Assembly: GCF_009665255.1 (NCBI RefSeq)
Contig: NZ_CP035686.1
Location: 868,001-932,000, forward strand
Source: Vibrio metoecus
GTDB taxonomy: Bacteria > Pseudomonadota > Gammaproteobacteria > Enterobacterales > Vibrionaceae
Length of the DNA: 64,000 nt
Direction: 5' to 3'
Positions within the stretch are counted from its first letter, which is position 1. Each line of letters starts with the position of its first letter. This document shows positions 1 through 8,368 of the stretch, piece by piece. The notes beneath the pieces are model-generated. The model was not told where the DNA came from. It saw only the letters and a list, made by a program, of their open reading frames with translations, and made no database searches. Both the position numbers and the translations under genes were made by a program.

Positions 1-269
1 CCCGCATGGTTTCTTAGCTTTTGCGCTTCGTTGGTCAGTTGGTATTGTGACGATGGTAATAACATGACGCCTTTATCTTGGCGAAAGCTCACGTCAGCAA
101 AACTTCCCGCACGATCAAGATTAATCGCAGGAAGCGTATTGGGCCAAGATTCACTCACTTTTTCAGCATTTACCGCACGTTTAAAAATGATCACTTCAAT
201 ATCAAACTGCCGAGCCGCCATGCTGGGCATTGCGATTAGCAACAGCAGCAGTGGGATCAATCTTTTCAT
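1..269 (-). CDS. csiV: CsiV-like periplasmic peptidoglycan-binding protein (partial, 3' end outside window)
   Basis: Only the first 89 codons are visible; the gene runs off the left edge. It starts at ATG 269 with GGAG at 275-278. Residues 1 to about 18 form a signal peptide (MKR, a Leu-rich core, cleavage near PSMA), so the product is exported; the mature part opens with RQFDIEVIIFKR. This N-terminus and the position next to mfd fit the CsiV/DUF2803 family. In V. cholerae, CsiV is a periplasmic protein that binds peptidoglycan and works with LpoA to support the synthase PBP1A. The family call is from recognition of the N-terminus only; the domain that would confirm it lies outside the window. 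Confidence 0.68.
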   Translation of the reverse strand, partial: MKRLIPLLLLLIAMPSMAARQFDIEVIIFKRAVNAEKVSESWPNTLPAINLDRAGSFADVSFRQDKGVMLLPSSQYQLTNEAQKLRNHA

Positions 270-322
270 TGTCACTCCGTTGTTCAGTGTTTCACACTGG
301 GTTATTACATCTGGTTAATTAC

Positions 323-3300
323 TTAAATCGCCGGTAGCACATTTTGCTGGAAATCGTTCAACATGTCAGCGACAAATTGAATGCGCGCACTGCGTTCAAC
401 CAACGGTAAGGTAAATTTAAATTTGGTCGGCCCATCCATCGCAAATTGCTTAGGTTGCGATTGCAGCAGTTTAACCAAAAACAGTGGGTTAATGTCAGCA
501 TTGGGATAGAACTCGATGTATCCGCCACGTTCATGGGCTTCAATTTTACGTACTTTGAGACGCATAGCATTAAGCTTCAGTTCGGCGATGGCGAGTAAGT
601 TTAACGCGGCGTCAGGCAATTTACCAAAGCGATCAATCAATTCGACTTTGAGCTCGACTAACTCATCTTCACTGGCGACGCTAGCAATCTGTTTGTACAT
701 CGACAAACGGGTGTTGATGTCCGGAATATAATCCTCCGGCAGCAAGGCTGGTAGGCGCATTTCAACTTCAGTTTGCTCACGCAGCAAGTCATCCAGCGCG
801 GGTTCTTTACCCGATTTCAGGGCTTCAACTGCTTGTTCAAGCATTTCCATATACAAAGTAAAACCGATAGATTGAATTTGGCCGCTCTGTTCTTCACCTA
901 GCAGTTCTCCAGCACCACGAATTTCCAAATCGTGTGTGGCCAGAGTAAAGCCCGCTCCTAAATCTTCTAAAGAGGCAATCGCTTCTAGGCGTTTGACCGC
1001 ATCTTTGGTAATCGCTTTGGGCGGCGGGGTTAACAAGTAGGCGTACGCTTGGTGATGCGAACGGCCCACACGGCCACGCAACTGGTGCAACTGAGCCAAA
1101 CCTAAGCTGTCGGCTCGATCCATGATGATGGTATTCGCGGTCGGAACGTCGATACCAGTTTCGATAATTGTGGTACACACCAGTAAATTGAAACGCTGGT
1201 GGTAGAAATCGTTCATCACTTTTTCCAGCTCACGCTCGCGCATCTGCCCGTGGGCAACAGTAATCCGCGCTTCAGGAACCAGTTTTTCTAAATCCGCAGC
1301 TACTTTGTCGATGGTTTCGACTTGATTGTGCAGGAAGTACACCTGACCACCACGCATAATTTCACGCAGCACCGCTTCACGGATCACGCTGTCCTCACTT
1401 TGGCGCACAAAGGTTTTGATCGCTAATCGACGTGCTGGTGGTGTGGCGATGATGGAGAGATCACGCATACCACTCATCGCCATATTGAGCGTTCTCGGAA
1501 TCGGCGTTGCAGTGAGAGTGAGGATGTCGACATCCGCCCGCATCGCTTTGACTTTCTCTTTTTGACGAACCCCAAAGCGGTGTTCTTCATCGACAATCAG
1601 CAAGCCAAGATCAGCAAAGCGAATCTCGCTCGACAGTAGTTTATGAGTGCCGACCAGAATATCGACTTTACCGTCCGCCACGTCTTGTAGGATGAGTTTC
1701 TGCTCTTTAGCGGATTTAAAGCGGGAGAGCACTTCGACGCGGATCGGCAAGTTGGCAAATCGGTCGCGGAAATTCTCGAAATGTTGCTGAGCGAGCAGCG
1801 TAGTTGGGACTAATACCGCCACTTGTTTGCCATTATCGGTTGCGACAAAAGCCGCGCGCATCGCCACCTCGGTTTTACCAAAGCCAACATCACCACACAC
1901 TAAACGATCCATGGCTTTGGGTTGGCACATGTCCGACAGCACAGCGTTGATCGCCATCGCTTGGTCATCGGTTTCTTCAAACGGGAAGGTGGCTTTGAAG
2001 GTCGCGTATTGTTCACGGTCGAGATGGAATTTAAAGCCCGGTTTGATCTCGCGCTTAGCGTAGACATCCAATAGCTCTGCCGCGACATCACGTACTTTTT
2101 CGGCGGCCTTACGGCGGGCTTTTACCCATGCCTCGCCACCCAGTTTATGTAATTGGGCTGCTTCTTCAGCACCTCCTGAGTAGCGGCTGATTAGGTTGAG
2201 TGATGAAACTGGCACATACAGCTTGGCTTCGTTTTGATACTCCAGCATGACGTATTCGCTGACCATGCCGCCCGCTTCGAGAGTTTGTAGCCCTAAGTAG
2301 CGGCCAATCCCGTGATCGATATGTACAACGGGTTGCCCCGGTTTGAGCTCGGCAAGATTGCGGATCACCGCATCGCTGTTGGTGACGGTTTTGCGATCTT
2401 TCTTACGGCGACGTTGAATCACCCGATCGCCCAGTAAATCGCTTTCACAGATCAGGGCAATTTGGTTGTCACCATAAATAAATCCACGCTCTGCGGCACC
2501 CAGTACTAGCGAGAACTTCTCTGCTTGTTGGCAGGCAATGCTGAACTCACTTTGGCTTTGCGGGCGCAGTTTGATGCGTTGCAAAAGTTCAAGCAAGGCT
2601 TCACGACGACCTTCTGATTCGACAGAGAAAATGATTTTGCCAGCAAATTGCTCGCTAAACTGGCGCAGTGCTGCCAAAGGCTCTTTGTTTTGATGCTCAA
2701 CGGCCAATACGGGCAATGGCTGTACTTGGGCATTCATTCGTCCTGCACGTAGCTCGATAGGTGAGCTTGTCAGTTGAACTTGCGGCAGCGTTTTAAAGTG
2801 GGCAAACAGCTCATCTTTGCGCAGCCAAAGCTCATTCGGTGGTAGCAATGGGCGCAATGGGTCGATATTGCGTTGGTCGTAGCGATAATCCACATCCGCC
2901 AAAAACTGGTCGATGGACTTTTCCAATTCACCAACCACTAAGAGCTGGCTGTTGGAGGGGAGATAGTCGAACAAGGTTTCGCTGTGATCAAAGAACAACG
3001 GCTGCCAGTATTCAATCCCCGCAGGCCAAGTGCCTTTGGAGACTTGGCTATAAATGGATTCAGGCTCGCGGCGCGCTTCAAAGCGTTGACGCCAGCGGTT
3101 ACGAAACTCTTCAATCGCTGCCGCTGTGGTGGGGAATTCATGTGCGGGCAACAGACGAATTTCATCCATTTCAGCAATCGACCGTTGATTCTCCGGATCG
3201 AAAGTGCGAATGGTGTCGATTTCATCATCAAAAAAATCAATCCGGAACGGGTCGCTGCTGCCCATTGGGAAGAGATCGAGAATCGAACCGCGGCTTGCGT

Positions 3301-3790
3301 ATTCACCGGGACCAAAGACCTGATCTACATGGCGATAACCGCTATTTTCTAACTGTAGGCGTAGCTTATCGAGCGAGAAAAGGTCACCTCGCTTAACGAT
3401 TAAGGTGTGCTGCAATAAGAAGTCACGCGGTGATTGGCGTTGTAGCAAAGTGCTGACCGGCACAATCGTGATGCCACGCGTCAGGCTTGGCAATTGATAC
3501 AAGCGCGAAATACGATCAGAAATGATGTCTTGATGCGGAGAAAAATTATCGTACGGCAGCGTTTCCCAATCAGGGAAGAGAGCGACTTCGCTGTGGCTAA
3601 ATTGCTCAATTTCGTGCAGCAGTTTGAGTGCCGTTTGCGGATCCGGAACTGCCAGCAAAGTATGGCTGGTATGGGCGTTAGCCAATTCAGCAATGGCCAA
3701 GGCAAGGCTAGAGCCGTGTAAGTTACCGATGGCTTTTTTGTCTCCGGCACCTTGCGCCGAGAACAGAGAGAGTAGGGAATGTGTAGTCAT
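323..3790 (-). CDS. mfd: Transcription-repair coupling factor Mfd
   Basis: A protein of 1155 residues, matching E. coli Mfd (1148) along its whole length. Mfd recognises RNA polymerase stalled at DNA damage, pushes it off with an ATP-driven translocase and recruits UvrA. Visible in order: a UvrB-like N-terminal region (with LADWETLPYD-like and SPHQDIISDR motifs), the polymerase-binding region before residue 560, Walker A GDVGFGKT near residue 633, DEEH box near 733, TATPIPRTLNMAMSGMRDLS, and the RAD/TRG region with QLRGRVGRS. I chose ATG 3790; a GTG six bases upstream (3796) overlaps the stop of the PilZ gene, so the two genes are almost certainly co-transcribed and perhaps translationally coupled. 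Confidence 0.97.
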   Translation of the reverse strand: MTTHSLLSLFSAQGAGDKKAIGNLHGSSLALAIAELANAHTSHTLLAVPDPQTALKLLHEIEQFSHSEVALFPDWETLPYDNFSPHQDIISDRISRLYQLPSLTRGITIVPVSTLLQRQSPRDFLLQHTLIVKRGDLFSLDKLRLQLENSGYRHVDQVFGPGEYASRGSILDLFPMGSSDPFRIDFFDDEIDTIRTFDPENQRSIAEMDEIRLLPAHEFPTTAAAIEEFRNRWRQRFEARREPESIYSQVSKGTWPAGIEYWQPLFFDHSETLFDYLPSNSQLLVVGELEKSIDQFLADVDYRYDQRNIDPLRPLLPPNELWLRKDELFAHFKTLPQVQLTSSPIELRAGRMNAQVQPLPVLAVEHQNKEPLAALRQFSEQFAGKIIFSVESEGRREALLELLQRIKLRPQSQSEFSIACQQAEKFSLVLGAAERGFIYGDNQIALICESDLLGDRVIQRRRKKDRKTVTNSDAVIRNLAELKPGQPVVHIDHGIGRYLGLQTLEAGGMVSEYVMLEYQNEAKLYVPVSSLNLISRYSGGAEEAAQLHKLGGEAWVKARRKAAEKVRDVAAELLDVYAKREIKPGFKFHLDREQYATFKATFPFEETDDQAMAINAVLSDMCQPKAMDRLVCGDVGFGKTEVAMRAAFVATDNGKQVAVLVPTTLLAQQHFENFRDRFANLPIRVEVLSRFKSAKEQKLILQDVADGKVDILVGTHKLLSSEIRFADLGLLIVDEEHRFGVRQKEKVKAMRADVDILTLTATPIPRTLNMAMSGMRDLSIIATPPARRLAIKTFVRQSEDSVIREAVLREIMRGGQVYFLHNQVETIDKVAADLEKLVPEARITVAHGQMRERELEKVMNDFYHQRFNLLVCTTIIETGIDVPTANTIIMDRADSLGLAQLHQLRGRVGRSHHQAYAYLLTPPPKAITKDAVKRLEAIASLEDLGAGFTLATHDLEIRGAGELLGEEQSGQIQSIGFTLYMEMLEQAVEALKSGKEPALDDLLREQTEVEMRLPALLPEDYIPDINTRLSMYKQIASVASEDELVELKVELIDRFGKLPDAALNLLAIAELKLNAMRLKVRKIEAHERGGYIEFYPNADINPLFLVKLLQSQPKQFAMDGPTKFKFTLPLVERSARIQFVADMLNDFQQNVLPAI

Positions 3791-3792
3791 AG

Positions 3793-4368
3793 TCACGCTT
3801 GAGGTTTTTCTCGGTCTAGTGAGCGTTGACGCAGCAGGCGCTGCTGTTGATATAGGGCGGCTTTGATCAGTAAATCCTGATCCACATCGCGCAGCAGATC
3901 ATACTTCAGAGTTACTAAGGTGTGTTCTGCTTGTTGGCTACATTCGGTCACGCTAGCGTAGCAGTATATGGCTGCGGCTGGGTATTCTAAAAACAGCTTA
4001 ACGCGAACTTTTTGCCCCAAAGCCAAGGGGGCTTTTGCCAAATAGGTGAGTTGACTGGCGCCAAAACGAGTGGTTGTACTGCGTGATTGCGGATCGACTT
4101 GCTGTGACAGCATAAAAGTTAGGAGCAGATTGAGCTTTGAGTTTTGCGCTTCAAGCAGTTGCAGGACACTTTTGAAATCACTGTTTTTCAGCTCCATGCG
4201 CGCGCTGTCACTGAGCTGTTCCAATTGGCTGAATTCACTCGCTACCACAAATGGAGCGGGGATTTCCGCTTCAAAAATCTCATGAGAAGGGAGCGCGAAA
4301 TGGTCCGCCAGCGGCTCCACATTAATGGTTAGCGCATGGTGAACAGTAAAGAATTCTTGGTCATTCAT
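3793..4368 (-). CDS. plzB: PilZ-family protein with degenerate c-di-GMP motif
   Basis: A 191-residue soluble protein lying immediately upstream of mfd and nearly touching it. ATG 4368 follows a good AAGGAA ribosome site. The C-terminal part (about 95-180) has the beta-rich look of a PilZ domain. In canonical PilZ proteins RxxxR is followed by (D/N)xSxxG; here the corresponding stretch reads RSTTTRFGASQLTYLA, with neither a clean RxxxR nor the Asp and final Gly of the second motif. V. cholerae has five PilZ proteins, and the one beside mfd is called PlzB; I use that symbol from position. Whether it binds c-di-GMP is doubtful from sequence. Confidence 0.66.
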   Translation of the reverse strand: MNDQEFFTVHHALTINVEPLADHFALPSHEIFEAEIPAPFVVASEFSQLEQLSDSARMELKNSDFKSVLQLLEAQNSKLNLLLTFMLSQQVDPQSRSTTTRFGASQLTYLAKAPLALGQKVRVKLFLEYPAAAIYCYASVTECSQQAEHTLVTLKYDLLRDVDQDLLIKAALYQQQRLLRQRSLDREKPQA

Positions 4369-4543
4369 AGAGGGTTCCTTCTCACATCTGTGTTGATTAT
4401 CGTCATAAGCAGTAACTAATCAAGGTATGTCATTGTTATCGGTGTGAAATAAACGTCCTCTTACACAGATTTGGCAAAGAAAAGCTACAACCTCGCAGGG
4501 ATTCTCGCTACAGTAGCGCCATTCTATTCCTATGGTTGGATTT

Positions 4544-5752
4544 ATGTTTCATCCGATTTCGGCTTTTATTGGTTTACGCTATTTGCGCGGTCGTTCTGGT
4601 GATCGTTTTAGCCGCTTTGTCTCTTATATGTCGACGGCGGGGATTACGATCGGCGTGATGTCTTTGGTGACCGTGTTATCGGTGATGAACGGTTTTGAAA
4701 CACAACTGAAATCGCGCATTTTAGGCGTTTTGCCCCAAGCGGTGGTGACGCAAGATGTGGGTAAAACCGCATTTGCCAATCAACCGCCGGCTTTCATCTC
4801 GGCACTATCTACGCAACGCCCACCAGAGCCTTTAGTGCGCAGTGAAGCGGTGGTGCAGAGTGCTTCGCAACTGGCTGCGGGTTTGCTGATTGGTATCGAG
4901 CCACAACAAAATGATCCGATTGATCAATACTTGATTGCAGGGCGGGTAACGGCTTTGCAAGCGGGCGAATATCAACTGTTCCTCGGTCACCTGTTGGCGC
5001 GCAGTCTCAATGTTACGGTGGGTGATAAAGTGCGTTTGATGGTGACAGAAGCGAGCCAATTCACGCCGTTAGGGCGTCTACCCAGTCAGCGTAACTTTAC
5101 GGTGGCGGGCATTTTTAACACTGGTTCGGATGTGGATGGGCAACTGATGGTGACCCATCTGCGTGATGCGGCCAAATTACTGCGCTATGACGCACAGACG
5201 ATTTCAGGTTGGCGACTGTTTTTTGATGACCCGTTTGTGGTCAGCACTCTGGCGAAACAACCGTTACCTGACGGTTGGCAATGGAGCGATTGGCGTGAGC
5301 AACGCGGCGAGTTGTTTCAAGCGGTACGTATGGAAAAGAACATGATGGGATTAATGCTCGGTCTCATCGTCGGGGTTGCTGCGTTTAATATTATTTCGGC
5401 GTTGATTATGGTGGTGATGGAAAAGCAGGCCGAAGTGGCAATTTTGAAAACCCAAGGGATGCAGTCACAACATGTACTCGCCATTTTTATGGTGCAAGGC
5501 GCGAGTAGTGGGGTGATTGGCGCGCTAGTGGGCGGAGGTCTTGGTGTGTTGCTAGCCGCCAATCTCAATAGCCTGATGGAGGCACTAGGTGTCGCCCTTT
5601 TCTCCGTGGGCGGCGCTTTGCCCGTTGTGATCGAGCCGCTACAAATTGTTTTAGTTATTGTTCTTGCGATTGTTTTAAGCCTATTGGCGACGCTGTTCCC
5701 AGCCTATCGCGCATCTTCTGTTCAACCCGCTGAGGCGCTACGTTATGAATAA
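4544..5752 (+). CDS. lolC: Lipoprotein-releasing ABC transporter permease LolC
   Basis: A 402-residue inner-membrane subunit of LolCDE, which extracts outer-membrane lipoproteins from the inner membrane and passes them to LolA. It has one N-terminal membrane helix, a large periplasmic domain (about 50-265) and three C-terminal helices, the standard MacB/FtsX-like layout. The start at 4544 (MFHPISAFIGLRYLRGR) aligns with E. coli LolC (MYQPVALFIGLRYMRGR); an in-frame ATG at 4532 would add four residues. The region MEKQAEVAILKTQGM is the coupling-type loop that meets LolD. The stop overlaps the lolD start by eight bases. LolC is told from LolE by gene order and N-terminal similarity. Confidence 0.93.
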   Translation: MFHPISAFIGLRYLRGRSGDRFSRFVSYMSTAGITIGVMSLVTVLSVMNGFETQLKSRILGVLPQAVVTQDVGKTAFANQPPAFISALSTQRPPEPLVRSEAVVQSASQLAAGLLIGIEPQQNDPIDQYLIAGRVTALQAGEYQLFLGHLLARSLNVTVGDKVRLMVTEASQFTPLGRLPSQRNFTVAGIFNTGSDVDGQLMVTHLRDAAKLLRYDAQTISGWRLFFDDPFVVSTLAKQPLPDGWQWSDWREQRGELFQAVRMEKNMMGLMLGLIVGVAAFNIISALIMVVMEKQAEVAILKTQGMQSQHVLAIFMVQGASSGVIGALVGGGLGVLLAANLNSLMEALGVALFSVGGALPVVIEPLQIVLVIVLAIVLSLLATLFPAYRASSVQPAEALRYE

Positions 5753-6431
5753 CCTTTTACGCTGTCATCAGGTTTGCAAAACCTATCAAGAAGGTGAGTT
5801 GCAAACTCAGGTTCTTAAAGGGGTGAGCTTTGAGTTAAAGCGGGGTGAGTTGGTATCAATCATTGGATCTTCTGGCTCAGGGAAAAGCACTCTACTGCAT
5901 ATCTTGGGGGCATTGGATGATGCCAGTGAAGGTCTGGTGGAGTTTCTTGGTCAGCCATTACATGCGCTCAGTTCCAATAAGCAAGCCAAAATCCGCAATC
6001 AGCACTTGGGTTTTGTTTATCAGTTCCATCATCTGCTTGCGGATTTTTCGGCGTTAGAAAATGTTGCGATGCCTCTGCTGATTGGCGGCATGAATGTGGC
6101 GAAAGCGAAAGCGCAAGCCCAAAGTTTGCTTGAGCGAGTTGGCTTAGGTCATCGCTTAGTTCATCGCCCATCAGAGTTGTCTGGTGGTGAGCGGCAACGT
6201 GTCGCGATTGCGCGCGCGTTAGTCAATAAACCCGATTTAGTGTTAGCCGATGAGCCAACGGGCAACCTTGATCATAAGACGGCATTGTCGATTTACGATT
6301 TGATGCGTGAGCTGAACCGAGAATCTGGTACGGCATTTTTAGTGGTGACCCATGATGGTGAGTTAGCCGCGAAAATGGATCGCCAGATGCACATGAAAGA
6401 TGGGTTACTCACCGATATGACGGGGGCCTAA
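5745..6431 (+). CDS. lolD: Lipoprotein-releasing system ATPase LolD
   Basis: The 228-residue ATPase of LolCDE. It has Walker A GSSGSGKST (about 40-48), the ABC signature LSGGERQRVAIARAL, Walker B DLVLADEPTGNLD and the switch histidine in VVTHDGELA. The ADEPTGNLD form is typical of the MacB/LolD/FtsE branch. ATG 5745 lies inside the end of lolC, and the TAA is followed directly by the lolE start, so the three genes form one translationally linked unit. Confidence 0.96.
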   Translation: MNNLLRCHQVCKTYQEGELQTQVLKGVSFELKRGELVSIIGSSGSGKSTLLHILGALDDASEGLVEFLGQPLHALSSNKQAKIRNQHLGFVYQFHHLLADFSALENVAMPLLIGGMNVAKAKAQAQSLLERVGLGHRLVHRPSELSGGERQRVAIARALVNKPDLVLADEPTGNLDHKTALSIYDLMRELNRESGTAFLVVTHDGELAAKMDRQMHMKDGLLTDMTGA

Positions 6432-7676
6432 GTGTTTTCCTCTTTAGCTCTGTTTATTGGTGGGCGCTTTAGTCGCGCTAAGCAACGTAACAAGATGGTG
6501 TCGTTTATCTCGCTTTCGTCCACGATTGGGATTGCCGTGGGCGTAGCGGTGATCATCATTGGTCTTTCGGCCATGAATGGCTTTGAACGTGAATTGCAAT
6601 CGCGAGTGCTTTCAGTTATTCCGCATGGGGAATTTGAAGGTGTGCGTGGCCCTATAGAGCGTTGGCCGGATTTAATGGCGCAAGCTGCCCGTCAACCTAA
6701 CATTATCGCGGCGGCGCCTTATGTGAAAATGACGGCGCTGGCGGAGAATGGCACCCAGCTCAAAGCGATTGAAATACGTGGTGTTGATCCGCAACGTGAA
6801 CAAGCCGTGTCTCGCCTGTCGCAGTTTATTACGCCGCAAGCGTGGCAACATTTTAATCCTGGTGAACAACAGGTGATTTTAGGCCAAGGGGTAGCCGACA
6901 AACTCGGTGTGCAGGTCGGGGATTTTATTACCTTGATGATCCCAAGTGCGACTAGTGGTGAAAAAGTACAAGCTCCGAAACGGGTACGTGTGAAAGTCAG
7001 TGGTTTACTGACACTTAATGGGCAAATTGATCACAGTTTGGCGTTACTGCCACTGGAAGATGCACAAAGCTACGCGAATTTGGGCAGTGGCGTGACAGGC
7101 ATATCCGTGAAAGTGGCAGATGTTCTGCAAGCGACCCATATCGTACGTGAAGTGGGTAATCAGCTCAATGAATACGTCTATTTGCACAGTTGGCAGCAAA
7201 AGTATGGTTTCTTGTACCGCGATATTCAGATGGTACGTACGATTATGTATTTGGTGATGGTGCTGGTCATCGGTGTGGCGAGCTTTAACATTGTGTCAAC
7301 GCTGATGATGGCAGTGAAAGACCGTGCTGGTGAAATTGCGATTTTGCGTACCATGGGTGCAACCGATGGTCTAATCAAACGCATCTTTGTATGGCAAGGG
7401 GTGTTCTCTGGTGTTCTGGGCAGTATTGTCGGCAGTCTGTTTGGTGTGGTAGTGGCGTTAAATTTAACGCCGCTGATCAAAGGGTTGGAAAAACTGATCG
7501 GCCATCAATTTTTGTCAGGCGATATCTACTTTGTGGATTTTCTTCCATCACAAGTCGAGTGGTTCGATGTGATGCTTGTCTCGGGCACGGCGATTACATT
7601 GAGCCTGCTTGCCACTTGGTATCCGGCGCGGCGTGCAAGTCGACTGAATCCTGCTCAAGTGTTGAGTAGCAAGTAG
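6432..7676 (+). CDS. lolE: Lipoprotein-releasing ABC transporter permease LolE
   Basis: A 414-residue partner of LolC with the same layout: N-terminal helix, periplasmic domain, then three C-terminal membrane helices beginning near MYLVMVLVIGVASFNIVSTLMM. It starts with GTG 6432, directly after the lolD stop, with no independent ribosome site of note. The motif VKDRAGEIAILRTMGA is the cytoplasmic loop expected to contact LolD. In E. coli LolE is the subunit that receives the lipoprotein while LolC docks LolA. The operon ends at the terminator at 7725-7748. Confidence 0.94.
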   Translation: MFSSLALFIGGRFSRAKQRNKMVSFISLSSTIGIAVGVAVIIIGLSAMNGFERELQSRVLSVIPHGEFEGVRGPIERWPDLMAQAARQPNIIAAAPYVKMTALAENGTQLKAIEIRGVDPQREQAVSRLSQFITPQAWQHFNPGEQQVILGQGVADKLGVQVGDFITLMIPSATSGEKVQAPKRVRVKVSGLLTLNGQIDHSLALLPLEDAQSYANLGSGVTGISVKVADVLQATHIVREVGNQLNEYVYLHSWQQKYGFLYRDIQMVRTIMYLVMVLVIGVASFNIVSTLMMAVKDRAGEIAILRTMGATDGLIKRIFVWQGVFSGVLGSIVGSLFGVVVALNLTPLIKGLEKLIGHQFLSGDIYFVDFLPSQVEWFDVMLVSGTAITLSLLATWYPARRASRLNPAQVLSSK

Positions 7677-7724
7677 CGAGATCATCTCGGAGAAGCAAAC
7701 AGAATGCTTTCTCTGCGTTCAATA

Positions 7725-7748
7725 AAAAAGGACCTTAGGGTCCTTTTT
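7725..7748. terminator. Bidirectional terminator between lolE and the DUF2062 gene
   Basis: A perfect 10-bp stem, AAAAAGGACC (7725-7734) with GGTCCTTTTT (7739-7748) and loop TTAG. The A and T runs make it usable on both strands, which fits the two convergent genes on either side. Confidence 0.88.
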
Positions 7749-7829
7749 CCATCTTAAGTAAACATTGTTTGCAAAACGGCGAATGCAGTTGCTCGCAACT
7801 TGGTATCAATCGCTGGTCTGTGCCGTGTG

Positions 7830-8360
7830 TTAAGGCTGATTCTCCGGCATCTTACTGGTGCGACGTTTTTGCCAACTGCGAACCACGGAATAGCGCCATA
7901 AGCCACGAATACCAAAATAACCAATCAGTGACGCTAATACCGCACAAACTGTGCAACCGAGCAAAAATGGTGGACCAATGGTGCTCATTTGGTTGAGGAG
8001 AAATTCCCACGTCAACTCAAAGTGGAACGATTGTGCTGGGGTGCCCATCAACCAAGCCCCGAGCTTATAGGTGAAGTAGAAAATCACCGGCATAGTGATC
8101 GGGTTGGTGATCCATACTAGTGCGATTGAGAGCGGTAAGTTAACTCCGAACAAAATAGCCAATCCGGCAGCCATAATCATCTGGCTCGGAAGCGGAACAA
8201 ACGCCATAAATAAACCAACAGCAAAAGCACCGGCGGCAGAGCGGCGATTTAGACACCAGAGATTTGGGTTATACAGCACATTACCAAACACGCGCAGCGC
8301 TTTTTGGCGTTTGATCACTTCGTGGTCAGGCATAAACCGCTTAATAAATTTTCTTGGCAT
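7830..8360 (-). CDS. DUF2062 inner-membrane protein
   Basis: A 176-residue membrane protein of the DUF2062 family, whose function is unknown. The N-terminus (MPRKFIKRFMPDHEVIK) and the NPNLW...RRSAAGAFAVGLFMAFVPLPSQM block are the conserved signature. About three hydrophobic segments follow (about 45-75, 80-105, 135-160) and a basic tail. Its start codon lies only eight bases from that of the divergent comEC gene, so any promoter must lie inside comEC. It could belong to envelope metabolism like its neighbours, but nothing in the sequence shows this. Confidence 0.85.
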   Translation of the reverse strand: MPRKFIKRFMPDHEVIKRQKALRVFGNVLYNPNLWCLNRRSAAGAFAVGLFMAFVPLPSQMIMAAGLAILFGVNLPLSIALVWITNPITMPVIFYFTYKLGAWLMGTPAQSFHFELTWEFLLNQMSTIGPPFLLGCTVCAVLASLIGYFGIRGLWRYSVVRSWQKRRTSKMPENQP

Positions 8361-8368
8361 ACGGGATT

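Noticed and set aside
2839..3396. Long plus-strand open frames (up to 185 codons) inside mfd
   Set aside because: They lie opposite conserved Mfd coding sequence, have no ribosome site and no family resemblance.
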